Of a stretch of 64,000 bases of DNA, positions 19,803 through 28,894 are shown one piece after another. The notes beneath the pieces were generated by a model that was not told the origin of the DNA, made no database searches, and saw only the letters and a program-made list of their open reading frames with translations. Position numbers and translations under genes: made by a program. Where the stretch lies: the NCBI RefSeq assembly GCF_002927045.1, contig NZ_PRDW01000001.1:124001-188000 (forward strand). Direction: 5' to 3'. Each line of letters begins with the position of its first letter. Positions within the stretch are counted from its first letter, which is position 1. The stretch comes from Mycetohabitans endofungorum. GTDB taxonomy: Bacteria; Pseudomonadota; Gammaproteobacteria; Burkholderiales; Burkholderiaceae.

Positions 19803-20441
19803 CTTTGTGAACTCCAAATACGTATGGGAAACCTTACCCAAGCTTTGAGGAAACGAGGCCGCCAGTGAGTTGGCAGCATGTATTTCAAGTGGTGCGGCAT
19901 TGAAACGATTAGCCAGATGACGCACCTGCTTCCTGGAAAGGCAAAGTGTAAAGATGAGGTCGCGATGCGAACATTCCGAATTTCGCAACAATATATTGAT
20001 TATTGCGCAATTATGGTTGGCACCCCGCAGAGCCTTGTGTAGTAAGGCTGAGCGGCGATTCAACTCGATTTCGACAATGGTGGACGAGCGCTCGCCGTTG
20101 TGTTTGTACGACAGCTAAATGAAGGGAACCAATGGACAATCAATGTGTCGCGTCCATTGTTTCAGCGGCCACAATAAAGGATTGTCGAATTGATTAACAA
20201 TGGGATGCGCCGATTTGGCTATACTGCAATCACTGCTTTCCCCTAGCAGCTTTTTCTTCGGGAAAAGATCTCCAAACCTTATCAGCGCGGTCGTCTTGAT
20301 CGCGTTTTTTTTGCGCCGTCGTCCATCGCACCATTGCACTGGTGGCTGGGACGCCGCGGATGGCGTGCAAACCATCGAGCCGACATTGATGCCGGAGTCG
20401 GCATCGATGCCATCGACTCATTCCGATGAGGCGAGACGGCG
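19803..20441. other. Porin upstream region without a supported gene
   Basis: The first 250 bp must hold the porin promoter and untranslated leader. It is AT-richer than average, with several TTGATT/ATAATC-like stretches near 20000. Further right two short opposite frames overlap (20115-20445), but neither has a ribosome site or a known motif. I list no gene here. Confidence 0.4.
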
Positions 20442-20684
20442 CTAGGCACCCGCCGAGCGGTGCAACGTCCAGTCGCTGGCTATCCAATCCTCAATCACGT
20501 AATGACGTGCATCCATTAGCGGTGCCGACAAAAGGTTTTGCCTGTGATCGCCGTGCCAAACCATATCGAAGCGGGTCAAGCCCGCAGGGTCGGGCGCGGT
20601 GATCGGCACAGGGCTGGGCTGATCTGCAGCATGGCGGGAATCATGCCGTAGCCAGCCGAAAAGGGGCTTAAGTGGCGTCAGCAT
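20442..20684 (-). CDS. Hypothetical protein (80 residues)
   Basis: The ATG at 20684 has a perfect AGGAGG ribosome site 7 bp upstream, which is why I prefer it to a longer in-frame start at 20762. The product begins MLTPLKPLFGWLRHDSRH, is moderately polar, and contains LTRFDMVWHGDHRQNLLSAP and HYVIEDWIASDWTLHRS. There is no signal peptide or transmembrane segment. I do not recognise a family. The strong ribosome site supports translation. Confidence 0.6.
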   Translation of the reverse strand: MLTPLKPLFGWLRHDSRHAADQPSPVPITAPDPAGLTRFDMVWHGDHRQNLLSAPLMDARHYVIEDWIASDWTLHRSAGA

Positions 20685-20970
20685 CGTATTGCCTCCTGCT
20701 ACATCGAATCGTTCCCGTAAATAATTGCACGAACCGCTTCGGAATAGAATCAGCATAAACACTTACAATTTGTTGCAGATAATCGGTAAAAATTTCTGTC
20801 ACTTCATAATTTAATATCACGGTTCAAGTAAAAACGACTCGTGCAATTCAGATAAGGGAAGCTGAATGACATGGCTGCACGCTTCGCTGATCGGCTGCTG
20901 CGGCCCACTGGGTGGGCCTTCCCGGGGGATTGATAAAACCTTGACAATCGCTAGGCAACATATTTTCTGC

Positions 20971-21000
20971 TTGACGTACAGTCCCGTTTCTATTTATAAC
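20971..21000 (+). promoter_or_regulatory. Probable sigma-70 promoter of cspA
   Basis: TTGACG (20971-20976) and TATAAC (20995-21000) are separated by 18 bp. Transcription would start near 21007, giving a leader of about 110 nt before the cspA ATG, as is common for cold-shock genes whose leader folds in a temperature-dependent way. A second TTGACA occurs at 20941 without an equally good -10. Confidence 0.65.
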
Positions 21001-21117
21001 AATACCGCTGGATTTTCAGGATGCGAGGTTGCCGCATAACGCGGGAACCCTTGTTTCATGATTTTCTGCAGATGAACTGAAGTTTGTTACGTCAACACTT
21101 GAGGGGAAGCACGATTT

Positions 21118-21321
21118 ATGGAAACTGGTATCGTCAAATGGTTTAACGATGCTAAGGGCTACGGCTTTATCACTGCGGATTCGGGTGGCGAGGACCTGTT
21201 CGCACACTTCTCCGAAATCCGCTCGGATGGGTTTAAATCGCTGAAGGAAAGCCAGCGCGTATCGTTCGAAGTGAAGACTGGTCCGAAGGGCAAGCAAGCG
21301 GCGAATATACGGCCGTTGTGA
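21118..21321 (+). CDS. cspA: Cold-shock protein CspA family
   Basis: This is a 67-residue single cold-shock domain, an RNA chaperone and antiterminator that binds single-stranded nucleic acid. RNP1 is seen as KGYGFITAD and RNP2 as DLFAHFSEI, both with their aromatic residues in place. A GAGGGG ribosome site lies upstream of the ATG, behind a leader of about 110 nt. A strong intrinsic terminator follows. In this lineage CspA-like proteins are often constitutive, so cold induction cannot be assumed. Confidence 0.97.
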   Translation: METGIVKWFNDAKGYGFITADSGGEDLFAHFSEIRSDGFKSLKESQRVSFEVKTGPKGKQAANIRPL

Positions 21322-21372
21322 CGCGGTGCCCGATCCGGGATCCGATGCCCTGACCAATGTCGGCGGCAGCCC

Positions 21373-21398
21373 AAAGCCCCGCGCGTCGGGGCTTTTCC
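21373..21398 (+). terminator. Intrinsic terminator of cspA
   Basis: The stem AAAGCCCCG/CGGGGCTTT with a short loop is followed by TTCCTTTT. It starts 52 bp after the cspA stop. Confidence 0.9.
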
Positions 21399-21495
21399 TT
21401 TTCCCCGCCGTGCGCCGCGCAACGACGCGCGCGGCGCCGGTCATTTTGGGCGACAATGTGCGCGTTCGCACTCCTTATGCCATTGTTGCGTTGCC

Positions 21496-22830
21496 ATGAC
21501 CGACCTCGCCAGCCTGATCCACGATGCCGATGCACGACCACTCGCGTTTGTGGATCTGGAGACGACGGGCGGGCGCCCTGGAGTCGACCGCATCACAGAG
21601 GTGGGCGTGATCGAAGTTGATCGTGATGGCGTTCGCCACTGGAGCACGCTGGTCGATCCGCTGCAGCCAATCCCGCTATTTGTGCAGCAGTTGACTGGTA
21701 TCACAGACGCGATGGTCCGCGGCGCACCGACATTTGATGCGCTTGCCGCTGAACTCGCGCGCCGACTCGATGGCAAGTTGTTTATCGCGCACAACGCGCG
21801 CTTCGATCACGGTTTCCTGAAGAATGCGTTCGATCGGATCGGCATCCGCTTCGATCCCGACGTACTGTGCACGGTGCGGCTATCCCGCGCACTGTTTCCG
21901 CGCGAAAGCCGGCACGGGCTCGATGCACTCGCGCAGCGGCTGGACTTGACTGTGTGTGGTCGGCATCGGGCGTTGGCCGATGCCGATCTGGTGTGGCAGT
22001 TTTGGCAGCGCGTCCATGCTCTGCATCCACGCTCCGCCATCGACGCAGCGTTGAGTCGCTTGATTCGCGGGGGCGGGGCCGACGCGATGACCGATGTGTT
22101 GCCGGCCGGTTCGAGCGTCTATGCGTTGTTCGACAGCGATGGCGTGCCGTTGTATGTAGGCAAGAGCGCCAAGCTGCGGCAACGCGTGCGCACGCAGTTG
22201 TTTGGCGAGCGCCGCTCGAGCCGCGACGCGCAACTGGCCGCGCGTGTGCATGAGGTGCGCGTCTATCCGGTGGTGGGTGAGGTCGGGCTGTTGCTGGCGG
22301 ATGCGCATTGGAGTGCTGTGCTGCGCCCTCGGCTCGGTCGTCGTGTGGCGGCAACGGTGCAGCCACCGCGCGGCGCCATGCCGTGGCCCTACGGCGGACC
22401 TGTCGCACTGATCGAGCGGTCAGGCCCCGATCGTGGTGCGCAGGGAGTACATCTGCTGGACGCGTGGCAATATCTCGGGTCCGCCGCCGACTTGGATCGG
22501 GCGCGCGCGTTGCTCCATGCACATCGGCAGTTCCGCGCGGCGTGCAGCGACGCGCGCGATGTTGTCCAGCCCGCGCAGGCCGTGACGGCTCAGCCTGGCC
22601 TACTGGGCGTTGTGGAACCGGCCTTCAATGCAGCGATTGCCCGGATCCTTGCGCAGCGGCTGGCGCGGGGCGGGCTGGTCGTGGAGCGGCTCGCGGACGT
22701 GGCGCCGGCCGCCAGCCACCACGGCCAGCTGGCGCCACCAGACGCTGCCCACCCTACCGCGCCGACGCCGTCATTAGCGCATAGATGGGACACCGCGGTG
22801 CGCAGCGCTGCAAAGCGCGATGCGCCATAG
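21496..22830 (+). CDS. DEDDh exonuclease fused to a GIY-YIG nuclease domain
   Basis: The 444-residue protein joins two nuclease modules. Residues 15-175 form a DnaQ-like 3'-5' exonuclease with ExoI (FVDLETTGG), ExoII (IAHNARFDHGFLKNAF) and ExoIII (GRHRALADADL) motifs, so the DEDDh catalytic set is complete. Residues about 205-290 form a GIY-YIG domain (SVYALFDSDGVPLYVGKSAK) like that of UvrC and Cho. This combination is known in proteobacteria as a DNA polymerase III epsilon-like/UvrC-like protein, probably for DNA repair. The last 25 or so residues (from HRWDTAVRSAAKRDAP) lie antisense to the end of a decayed chorismate mutase gene, so the C terminus may have been altered by that decay. Confidence 0.9.
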   Translation: MTDLASLIHDADARPLAFVDLETTGGRPGVDRITEVGVIEVDRDGVRHWSTLVDPLQPIPLFVQQLTGITDAMVRGAPTFDALAAELARRLDGKLFIAHNARFDHGFLKNAFDRIGIRFDPDVLCTVRLSRALFPRESRHGLDALAQRLDLTVCGRHRALADADLVWQFWQRVHALHPRSAIDAALSRLIRGGGADAMTDVLPAGSSVYALFDSDGVPLYVGKSAKLRQRVRTQLFGERRSSRDAQLAARVHEVRVYPVVGEVGLLLADAHWSAVLRPRLGRRVAATVQPPRGAMPWPYGGPVALIERSGPDRGAQGVHLLDAWQYLGSAADLDRARALLHAHRQFRAACSDARDVVQPAQAVTAQPGLLGVVEPAFNAAIARILAQRLARGGLVVERLADVAPAASHHGQLAPPDAAHPTAPTPSLAHRWDTAVRSAAKRDAP

Positions 22831-23205
22831 ACCGTCATCATTTTCCAGTCGGTCAGTGTCCTGGCCACGCAGACCGGGGCAATCTGGCGTGCTGCGTCGT
22901 GCCTGCATGCGCGCCAGCGCCGGCAGCAAGGTAGCGTCGAGCGCATTGAGCTGGGGTCGGATCACCGTGGCGAGGTCGGGGCTGGCAATGAGCCCACTTT
23001 CATTTCGCGACGGGTTCTGCCAGAGCCAGGCGTCGCCCGGCCAGCGCAACCCCATGGGGCAGCGCCGGGTCAGCATCGGTGTCGGCGTTCGACGCAACGG
23101 GCATCAGCGCAAACAAGCTGCCGACGATCGTGGCCAATGTGCCGCGGCAGGCAGGGTGCGTGAGGGGACTGGGGCGGGATGCGGCAAGGGACGCAGCATC
23201 TTCAT
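22775..23205 (-). pseudogene. Secreted (AroQ-gamma type) chorismate mutase, decayed
   Basis: Pieces of a periplasmic chorismate mutase are spread over different minus-strand frames. An N-terminal part reads as a signal-peptide-like SLFALMPVASNADTDAD followed by VALAGRRLALAEPVAK, and then a TGA where the family has a Trp codon. A middle section of about 75 residues, including catalytic positions, is missing. The C-terminal half continues as PDLATVIRPQLNALDATLLP and then, in a third frame, ARTLTDWKMMTVYGASRFAA and SHLCANDG. These blocks match in order the Burkholderia thailandensis enzyme as I remember it. The right end overlaps the 3' end of the exonuclease gene on the other strand. The gene cannot make an active enzyme. 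Confidence 0.75.
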
Positions 23206-23459
23206 GCTGGACGATTAGAGCGCATGGGTCGGGTCACGGTTAGAGTGAATCCGGGAGGGGCAGCACAGCACCAGGGTGCAACGGCGGCGGCGAAGCCAGG
23301 GTGTCCGAGAAGACAGCAGATACGACAATGGCCCCGGCGCGGCATGCGAATGCATGGCAAACGGCCGTCGCCGATTAACCCCGTTGGACACAGGTAATGC
23401 TCACGCGCGGTCAGCTGAGTCGCACCGACACGATAAGAACCGACGCGAGTATCGCGCCC

Positions 23460-23606
23460 TCACTGCGGGGTGCCGGACTTGCGTTGTTCGTCAAAGAATG
23501 CGCGGACGTGCTCGGGCAGGTCTGCGAGAAACTCGACGCCCACCGGTTCCGGGTCTGGGCTAGCGACCTTGTCTGGCGACGGAATCTTGGTGGGTTTGGT
23601 TTCCAT
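23460..23606 (-). CDS. Small hypothetical protein (48 residues)
   Basis: A short frame starts at an ATG (23606) with AAGGAG about 8 bp upstream. It encodes METKPTKIPSPDKVASPDPE and then an acidic amphipathic segment LADLPEHVRAFFDEQRKS, ending TPQ. It is Pro/Lys-rich at the front and helical at the back, with no membrane segment. The ribosome site and sharp compositional bias argue for a real gene. I know no family name; its length keeps it out of most automatic predictions. Confidence 0.6.
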   Translation of the reverse strand: METKPTKIPSPDKVASPDPEPVGVEFLADLPEHVRAFFDEQRKSGTPQ

Positions 23607-24043
23607 GGTGACTCTCCTTGTTGCGAATCGATTATCCGCCTCGGGTCCGATCGTGTGCTAGTGCCACGTGGCCACGACGCGTTTTTCTCTCCCCTCTGTT
23701 GCTATAACAGCACAGTAGTCCAATAGAAAACAATGCGGTGGGAAAATATCCGCGTGCATTGCATCAAACAAGGAAACATTGTGACAACGCGCCGTGTTTC
23801 GTCCAGCGAATGACCCATTGTGGGCTATTTGCGGGCGGTTGACTGGACGCTACCGTACCGAGGCCTTCGGCCGAACATCGGCGCCAGACATTGACGCCGT
23901 TGGTGCCGCGAGACGAGTGAGCGCATCGCAACGGCAGCCGACAACGGACGGCCATGCTGGCGGTGTGTGGCATGCAGACGAGGTGTCGCATGCGCACGGC
24001 GTTAGGATGAGCAGGCGGCGACGCGCCACGCGAAGGGCACAAC
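23607..24043. other. Intergenic stretch without a supported gene
   Basis: It must contain the promoter of the 48-residue gene on its left. An AT-rich patch at 23680-23780 (TTGCTATAACAGCACAG and ATAGAAAACAATG) could hold a promoter or a small RNA, but I see no terminator on the right to support one. The remaining frames are short and without motifs. Confidence 0.35.
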
Positions 24044-24075
24044 AAAAAGCCCGCAAAACGTAGGTTTTGCGGGCT
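24044..24075 (-). terminator. Intrinsic terminator of tRNA-Thr
   Basis: On the minus strand AGCCCGCAAAAC pairs with GTTTTGCGGGCT across a short loop, followed by TTTTTG. It lies 8 bp after the tRNA 3' end. Confidence 0.92.
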
Positions 24076-24082
24076 GAATCCA

Positions 24083-24158
24083 TGGTGCCGGAGAGAAGAC
24101 TCGAACTTCCGACCTTCGCATTACGAATGCGCTGCTCTACCAACTGAGCTACACCGGC
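24083..24158 (-). tRNA. tRNA-Thr (anticodon CGT)
   Basis: On the minus strand the acceptor GCCGGTG pairs with CTCCGGC (one U-U mismatch at position 6, which I recall as usual for this tRNA), followed by A and an encoded CCA. The anticodon loop TTCGTAA gives CGT. Promoter and terminator flank it closely. Confidence 0.97.
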
Positions 24159-24170
24159 AACAGAAGCGAG

Positions 24171-24200
24171 ATTATAAGAGTGGATGACGCGGGTTGGCAA
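24171..24200 (-). promoter_or_regulatory. Sigma-70 promoter of tRNA-Thr
   Basis: On the minus strand TTGCCA and TATAAT are separated by 18 bp. The -10 box ends 12 bp before the mature tRNA 5' end. Confidence 0.75.
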
Positions 24201-24328
24201 CCCCTGTGTCCGCGACATCCCTGGGTCAGCATGTGTCAGCGCAACGTTAACGCTGCCTGTGTCGCCACCTCGGCGTCAGCGCCCTGAGCACCACCCGGTG
24301 TCAGGGCACTCGCATCCAAATAGCGTAC

Positions 24329-25351
24329 TCAGCCCTCGAGGTGGTACCGCGTTACGCGGTCAACTTCATTCTTGGAGCCGAGGAACACGGCGACACGCTC
24401 GTGCAGGCTTTGGGGTTGAATGTCCAGGATTCGCTTTTCGCCGTTGGTCGCGGCGCCGCCCGCCTGCTCGACGATGAACGCCATCGGATTCGCTTCATAC
24501 ATGAGACGCAGCTTGCCGGGTTTGTTCGGCGTGCGCTTGTCGGCCGGATACATGAAGATGCCGCCGCGATGCAGGATGCGGTTCACGTCCGCCACCATCG
24601 AGGCGATCCAGCGCATATTGAAGTCCGTCTTGCGGGGGCCGTCTACGCCCTGCATCAGCTCGCTGACATAACGCTGCACCGGTGCGTACCAATGGCGCTG
24701 GTTCGACGCATTGATCGCATATTCGCGCGTGTCGACCGGGATGCGCAGGTCGCGATGCGTGAGTACCCATGAGCCGAGTTCGCGATCGAGCGTGAAGCAG
24801 TTGACGCCGTGGCCCGTGGTCAGCACGAGCACCGTTTGCGGGCCGTACACCGCAAAGCCGGCTGCCACCTGATGAGAGCCCTTTTGCAGGAATGATTGCT
24901 CGGTCGGATGGGCGCCATCTGGGCAGCGCAGAACCGAGAAGATCGTGCCGATCGACACGTTCACGTCGATATTGGACGAGCCATCGAGCGGATCGAATAG
25001 CAGCAGGTACTCGCCTTTGGGGAAGAACGTGGGGATCGGATGAATGCTCTCCATTTCCTCCGATGCCATCGCGGCGAGGTTGCCGCCCCACTCGTTGGCC
25101 TCGAGCAGGATTTCATTGGACAGGATGTCGAGCTTTTTCTGTACCTCGCCCTGGACGTTCTCGCTGCCGGCGCTGCCCAGTGCCTCACCCAGCGCACCCT
25201 TGCTAACGTGATAGCTGATGAGCTTGCAGGCGCGCGACACGACCTCGATCAGCAGCCGCAGATCGGCCGGGATGTTGTTGTGTTCGCGCTGTTGTTCGAT
25301 CAGGTACTGGGTGAGAGTCGTGCGGCGTGAGGGGGGCCGAGTCGCTTCCAT
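24329..25351 (-). CDS. fbp: Fructose-1,6-bisphosphatase class I
   Basis: FBPase (340 residues) removes the 1-phosphate of fructose-1,6-bisphosphate in gluconeogenesis. The conserved N-terminal [20 protein letters not shown], the metal-binding [19 protein letters not shown] near residue 117 and the C-terminal [20 protein letters not shown] are all present. The ATG at 25351 with GGAG 6 bp upstream gives the family length; the longer frame upstream is not conserved. It is a single-gene unit between tRNA-Thr and metR. Confidence 0.96.
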   Translation of the reverse strand: MEATRPPSRRTTLTQYLIEQQREHNNIPADLRLLIEVVSRACKLISYHVSKGALGEALGSAGSENVQGEVQKKLDILSNEILLEANEWGGNLAAMASEEMESIHPIPTFFPKGEYLLLFDPLDGSSNIDVNVSIGTIFSVLRCPDGAHPTEQSFLQKGSHQVAAGFAVYGPQTVLVLTTGHGVNCFTLDRELGSWVLTHRDLRIPVDTREYAINASNQRHWYAPVQRYVSELMQGVDGPRKTDFNMRWIASMVADVNRILHRGGIFMYPADKRTPNKPGKLRLMYEANPMAFIVEQAGGAATNGEKRILDIQPQSLHERVAVFLGSKNEVDRVTRYHLEG

Positions 25352-25485
25352 GATGAGCTCCGAAAAACGCTGTTCGAGAGGCGCGATCGCTGTCTTCGGG
25401 CACTGTCGCCAGCACCGCGCCGCGATTTGCATGGCCGCCATTCTACATGGGCGGTGTAGCGCGTCGGTGCGTTGGCGAGCCTGCG

Positions 25486-26427
25486 CTATAACAATTCGAT
25501 TTGAGACAGATTCAGCAAACTGGTCTCACGCATCGTCGACACGAAGTCGGCGGCGTACGGCCGCCGGGCGAACGCGGGCAGCATCGCCGCGTAAAGCTCG
25601 CCGGACAGTGGCGCGCTCTTTCGCGGCGGCCCGCACAGCACAGTGCGCGCCGCGACGTAGCGCTTTTCGAGATAGGTCGCGACAGCCCATAGCGGCAACG
25701 TGGCAATCCCGCGGCGGCTGGCGACCAGCTGCAAAATCGCCACGGTCAATTCCGACGTGCGGCGCTTGGGCTCGATGCCAGCGGGCCGGAGCACTTGGCG
25801 CACGATGTCGAGCATGTCGTCGGGTACCGGATAGGTGATCAGCGTCTCGTGGCGAAAGTCGTCGGCCGTCAATGCGTCACGGCCGGCGAGCGGGTGGTCG
25901 TGCGCGAGCAACGCGACAATCTGGAAGCGAAACAGCGCCCGATGCTCGACGTTCTCGTCAGGATCGGCCTCGGCGACGATCGCCAGGTCCGCCCGGTCCG
26001 AATGCAGCAGTCCAATCGGGTCGGCGTGGAAGCCGGACACGATATCCAACTCCACGTCGGGCCAGCGCTGCCGGAAGGCGTCCATGGCGGGCATCAGCCA
26101 ATCGAAACAGGTGTGGCATTCCACTGCAATGCGTAGCGTGCCGCCGCTGCCCTGCGCGAGGCGCGCGACGTCGCGCTCAGCTTCCTCGATCGCGGGCACG
26201 ACGTGGTCGGCCAACGCCAGCAGCCGTTTGCCGGCCGGCGTGAAGACCAGCGGCGAGGACTTGCGCACGAATAGCGCCAGGCCGAAATGGTCCTCGATCG
26301 CCCGCAATTGATGCGACAGCGCGGATTGCGTCAGGCACAGCCACTGCGCGGCGCGCGATAGGTTGCCGGCTTCGCGCAGCGCGATCAGGGTTTGCAAGTG
26401 GCGCAACTCCAGCGGCGAACGGATCAT
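25486..26427 (-). CDS. metR: LysR-type methionine regulator MetR
   Basis: MetR (313 residues) is the homocysteine-responsive LysR regulator of metE. The N-terminal winged helix-turn-helix ([20 protein letters not shown] and [20 protein letters not shown]) is followed by the co-inducer domain. It is encoded divergently from metE across 97 bp, the classical metR-metE arrangement, so it should control both directions from one intergenic operator. The start ATG at 26427 begins [14 protein letters not shown], the conserved N terminus. Confidence 0.94.
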   Translation of the reverse strand: MIRSPLELRHLQTLIALREAGNLSRAAQWLCLTQSALSHQLRAIEDHFGLALFVRKSSPLVFTPAGKRLLALADHVVPAIEEAERDVARLAQGSGGTLRIAVECHTCFDWLMPAMDAFRQRWPDVELDIVSGFHADPIGLLHSDRADLAIVAEADPDENVEHRALFRFQIVALLAHDHPLAGRDALTADDFRHETLITYPVPDDMLDIVRQVLRPAGIEPKRRTSELTVAILQLVASRRGIATLPLWAVATYLEKRYVAARTVLCGPPRKSAPLSGELYAAMLPAFARRPYAADFVSTMRETSLLNLSQIELL

Positions 26428-26453
26428 CGTACTTGAAAAGAATTAAAGATAAT

Positions 26454-26468
26454 CGAAAAAATATTTCG
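26454..26468. promoter_or_regulatory. Palindrome in the metR-metE intergenic region (candidate MetR operator)
   Basis: CGAAAAAATATTTCG is a near-perfect palindrome in the centre of the 97-bp divergent promoter region. It resembles, but does not equal, the E. coli MetR site TGAA-N5-TTCA. The surrounding 50 bp are AT-rich and must hold both promoters. Confidence 0.45.
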
Positions 26469-26524
26469 TTTGAATCATATATCAGTGCAATGGATACTGC
26501 GCAACACTGGAATCGGAGGCCGCG

Positions 26525-28855
26525 ATGATTGCCGCACATGTACTGGGTTTTCCCCGCATCGGCGCGCAGCGCGAACTACAGGTCGCGCTGCAGCGGTACT
26601 GGCAGGCTGGAGCGGGCGAACACGCGCAGGCGGCGCTGCTCGAGACGGGACGGGCGCTGCGACGTGAACATTGGCGCATCCAGCGAGACGCGGGGCTGGA
26701 TTTTGTGACAGTCGGCGATTTTGCTTGGTACGACCATGTGCTGACGACGCTGGTGCATCTGGGCGGGCTGCCCGCCCGATTCGGCTTCGAGGCGCGCAAC
26801 CTGACACTGGCCCAGTACTTGGCGCTGGCACGCGGTCATGGGCAACAGCCGCCGCTAAAAGCGCGCCAATGGTTCGATACGCGCTATCACTACCTGGTGC
26901 CCGAGTTCGACGCAGCCACGCGCTTTGACGGCGGTGTGGACTGGTTGCTGGACGAACTGCGCGACGCACAGCACAGGGGCCATCGCGCCAAGGTTGTGCT
27001 GGTCGGCCCATTGACGCTGCTATGGCTGGCCAACGTGCACGGCGCGGAACTGGATCGGCTCGACTTGCTGCCCCGGCTGTTGCCGGCCTACCAGAAGTTG
27101 CTTGCCGCGCTACAGGTGGCCGGCGTGGAATGGGTCCAGCTCGACGAGCCTGTTTTGACGTTGGACTTGCCGCAACCGTGGTGCGATGCCGCGCAACACA
27201 CCTATCGGCAGCTTAGCGGCGGCGCGCCGCGCATCCTGCTCGCGACGTACTTCGGCGATGTCAGTGGCCATGCATCGTGGCTGAAGGCGTCGGCGGTGGA
27301 TGGCGTGCATCTGGATTTGGTACGCGCGCCGCAGCAGTTGTCCGCCTTCACCGAGCAATGGCCGCGCGACAAGATACTGTCGTGCGGCATCGTGGACGGG
27401 GACAACGTGTGGCGCAACGACCTGGCCGCATCACTGCACCTACTCGAGCAGGTGCATGCGCGGCTGGGCGACAACGTCTGGGTCGCGTCCAGCTGCTCGT
27501 TGCTGCACGTGCCGTTGGATCTTGCGCAGCAGACCCGCTTGGACGATGCGTTGCGCAGCTGGATGGCGTTCGCGGTGCAAAAGACAACCGAGATCGCGCT
27601 GTTGCGGGATGCGGTCACGGCCGGGCGCACCGCGCCGCACGTCGCGCACGCGCTCGATGCTTGTACGGCGGCGCTGAACACGCGCCGCACGTCGGCACGG
27701 GTTCATCATGCGCTGGTGCAGCGCGACGTCGCGCGGCTGGATACCGCACACACGCGGCGCGCTGCCCCTTATGCAGTGCGGGAATCCGCCCAGCGCGCGC
27801 GATTCAATCTTCCCGTTTTGCCGACCACGGCGCTTGGCCCATTGCCGCGGACCGACGCGATCCGCACCGCGCATGCTGCCTATCGACAACGCGAGTTGCC
27901 CCATTTCGATTATCTGGAAGCGATGCGCGCCGAAATCCGTCATGCGGTTGAGCGCCAACACGCACTGGGTCTGGACGTGCTCGTACACGGCGAAGCCGAG
28001 CGCGATGAGCCAGTCGAGTATTTCGCCGAACAGCTGTGGGGCATGGCCGTCACCGACAGCGGCTGGGTGCAAGTGGACGGTTGCCGTTGCGTCAAGCCTG
28101 CATTGATCTACGGCGACGTCTATGCGCCCGAGCCGGTGACCGTGGGGTGGGTGGCGTATGCTCAGTCGCTGACCGACAAGCCCGTCAAGGGTATGCTGAC
28201 CGGCCCGGCGACGATGCTGCAACGCGCGTTCGTGCGTGACGACCAGCCGCGCGCCATGACCGCGCTGCAGGTCGCCCTCGTGCTGCGGGCCGAGGTCGCC
28301 GCGCTCCAGGCCGCGGGAATCGGCATCATCCAGATCGACGAGCCGGCGCTGGGCGAGGGCTTGCCGCTCCGGCAGCCCGAGCGCGACGCCTATCTGGACT
28401 GGGTGGTGCGCGCGTTCCAGGTGGCCACCGGCGACGCGGCGAACGACACGCAGATTCACGTCCATCTGGGCGATGCCGCCGATGACATGCTGCCGGCGAT
28501 CGCCGCGCTGGATGCCGATGTGATCCTGTTCGGCACCGGGCGTTTCGCGAGGACCCGGCTCGACGCATTGGCGGCGTTGCCGTCTCCGAGCGCAATCGGA
28601 ACCGGCATCGATGGCGTTCATGTGGCGTGCGCGCCGGACAACACGCAGATGCTCGCGTCGATCGACGCCGTGCTCACGCGTATCCCGGCGCCGCGCTTGT
28701 GGGTGAGCGCGGATTGCGGGTCGACAGCGGCCGATTGGCACTGCGTGCAGACGGTGTTGTCCAACCTCGTCGCGGCGGCTCGCACGGCGCGGGCGGCGTT
28801 GCGCGACAGCCCGCCCGTCCGCCGCGCTGACCATCACTGCACCACATCGGCGTGA
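26525..28855 (+). CDS. metE: Cobalamin-independent methionine synthase
   Basis: MetE (776 residues) transfers the methyl group of 5-methyltetrahydropteroyl-triglutamate to homocysteine. The N-terminal barrel starts with AHVLGFPRIGAQRELQVALQ. The C-terminal catalytic barrel contains the zinc-binding and substrate residues (VHGEAERDEPVEYFAEQLWG near residue 490, QIDEPALGEGLPL near residue 605, VSADCGSTAADW near the end with the zinc Cys). GGAG precedes the ATG. It is divergent from metR and convergent with pepN. The C terminus (SPPVRRADHHCTTSA) is a short variable tail. Confidence 0.96.
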   Translation: MIAAHVLGFPRIGAQRELQVALQRYWQAGAGEHAQAALLETGRALRREHWRIQRDAGLDFVTVGDFAWYDHVLTTLVHLGGLPARFGFEARNLTLAQYLALARGHGQQPPLKARQWFDTRYHYLVPEFDAATRFDGGVDWLLDELRDAQHRGHRAKVVLVGPLTLLWLANVHGAELDRLDLLPRLLPAYQKLLAALQVAGVEWVQLDEPVLTLDLPQPWCDAAQHTYRQLSGGAPRILLATYFGDVSGHASWLKASAVDGVHLDLVRAPQQLSAFTEQWPRDKILSCGIVDGDNVWRNDLAASLHLLEQVHARLGDNVWVASSCSLLHVPLDLAQQTRLDDALRSWMAFAVQKTTEIALLRDAVTAGRTAPHVAHALDACTAALNTRRTSARVHHALVQRDVARLDTAHTRRAAPYAVRESAQRARFNLPVLPTTALGPLPRTDAIRTAHAAYRQRELPHFDYLEAMRAEIRHAVERQHALGLDVLVHGEAERDEPVEYFAEQLWGMAVTDSGWVQVDGCRCVKPALIYGDVYAPEPVTVGWVAYAQSLTDKPVKGMLTGPATMLQRAFVRDDQPRAMTALQVALVLRAEVAALQAAGIGIIQIDEPALGEGLPLRQPERDAYLDWVVRAFQVATGDAANDTQIHVHLGDAADDMLPAIAALDADVILFGTGRFARTRLDALAALPSPSAIGTGIDGVHVACAPDNTQMLASIDAVLTRIPAPRLWVSADCGSTAADWHCVQTVLSNLVAAARTARAALRDSPPVRRADHHCTTSA

Positions 28856-28894
28856 GCGTTGGCGACACTGCGCCGCCGACGCGCTAAGCAACGG

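Noticed and set aside
20911..20927. GGCCCAC/GTGGGCC hairpin upstream of cspA
   Set aside because: No T-run and no gene ending nearby; not supported as a terminator.
27440..28891. 483-codon open frame on the minus strand
   Set aside because: It lies wholly antisense to metE, whose motifs are intact; long antisense frames are common in GC-rich DNA. No motif or ribosome site.
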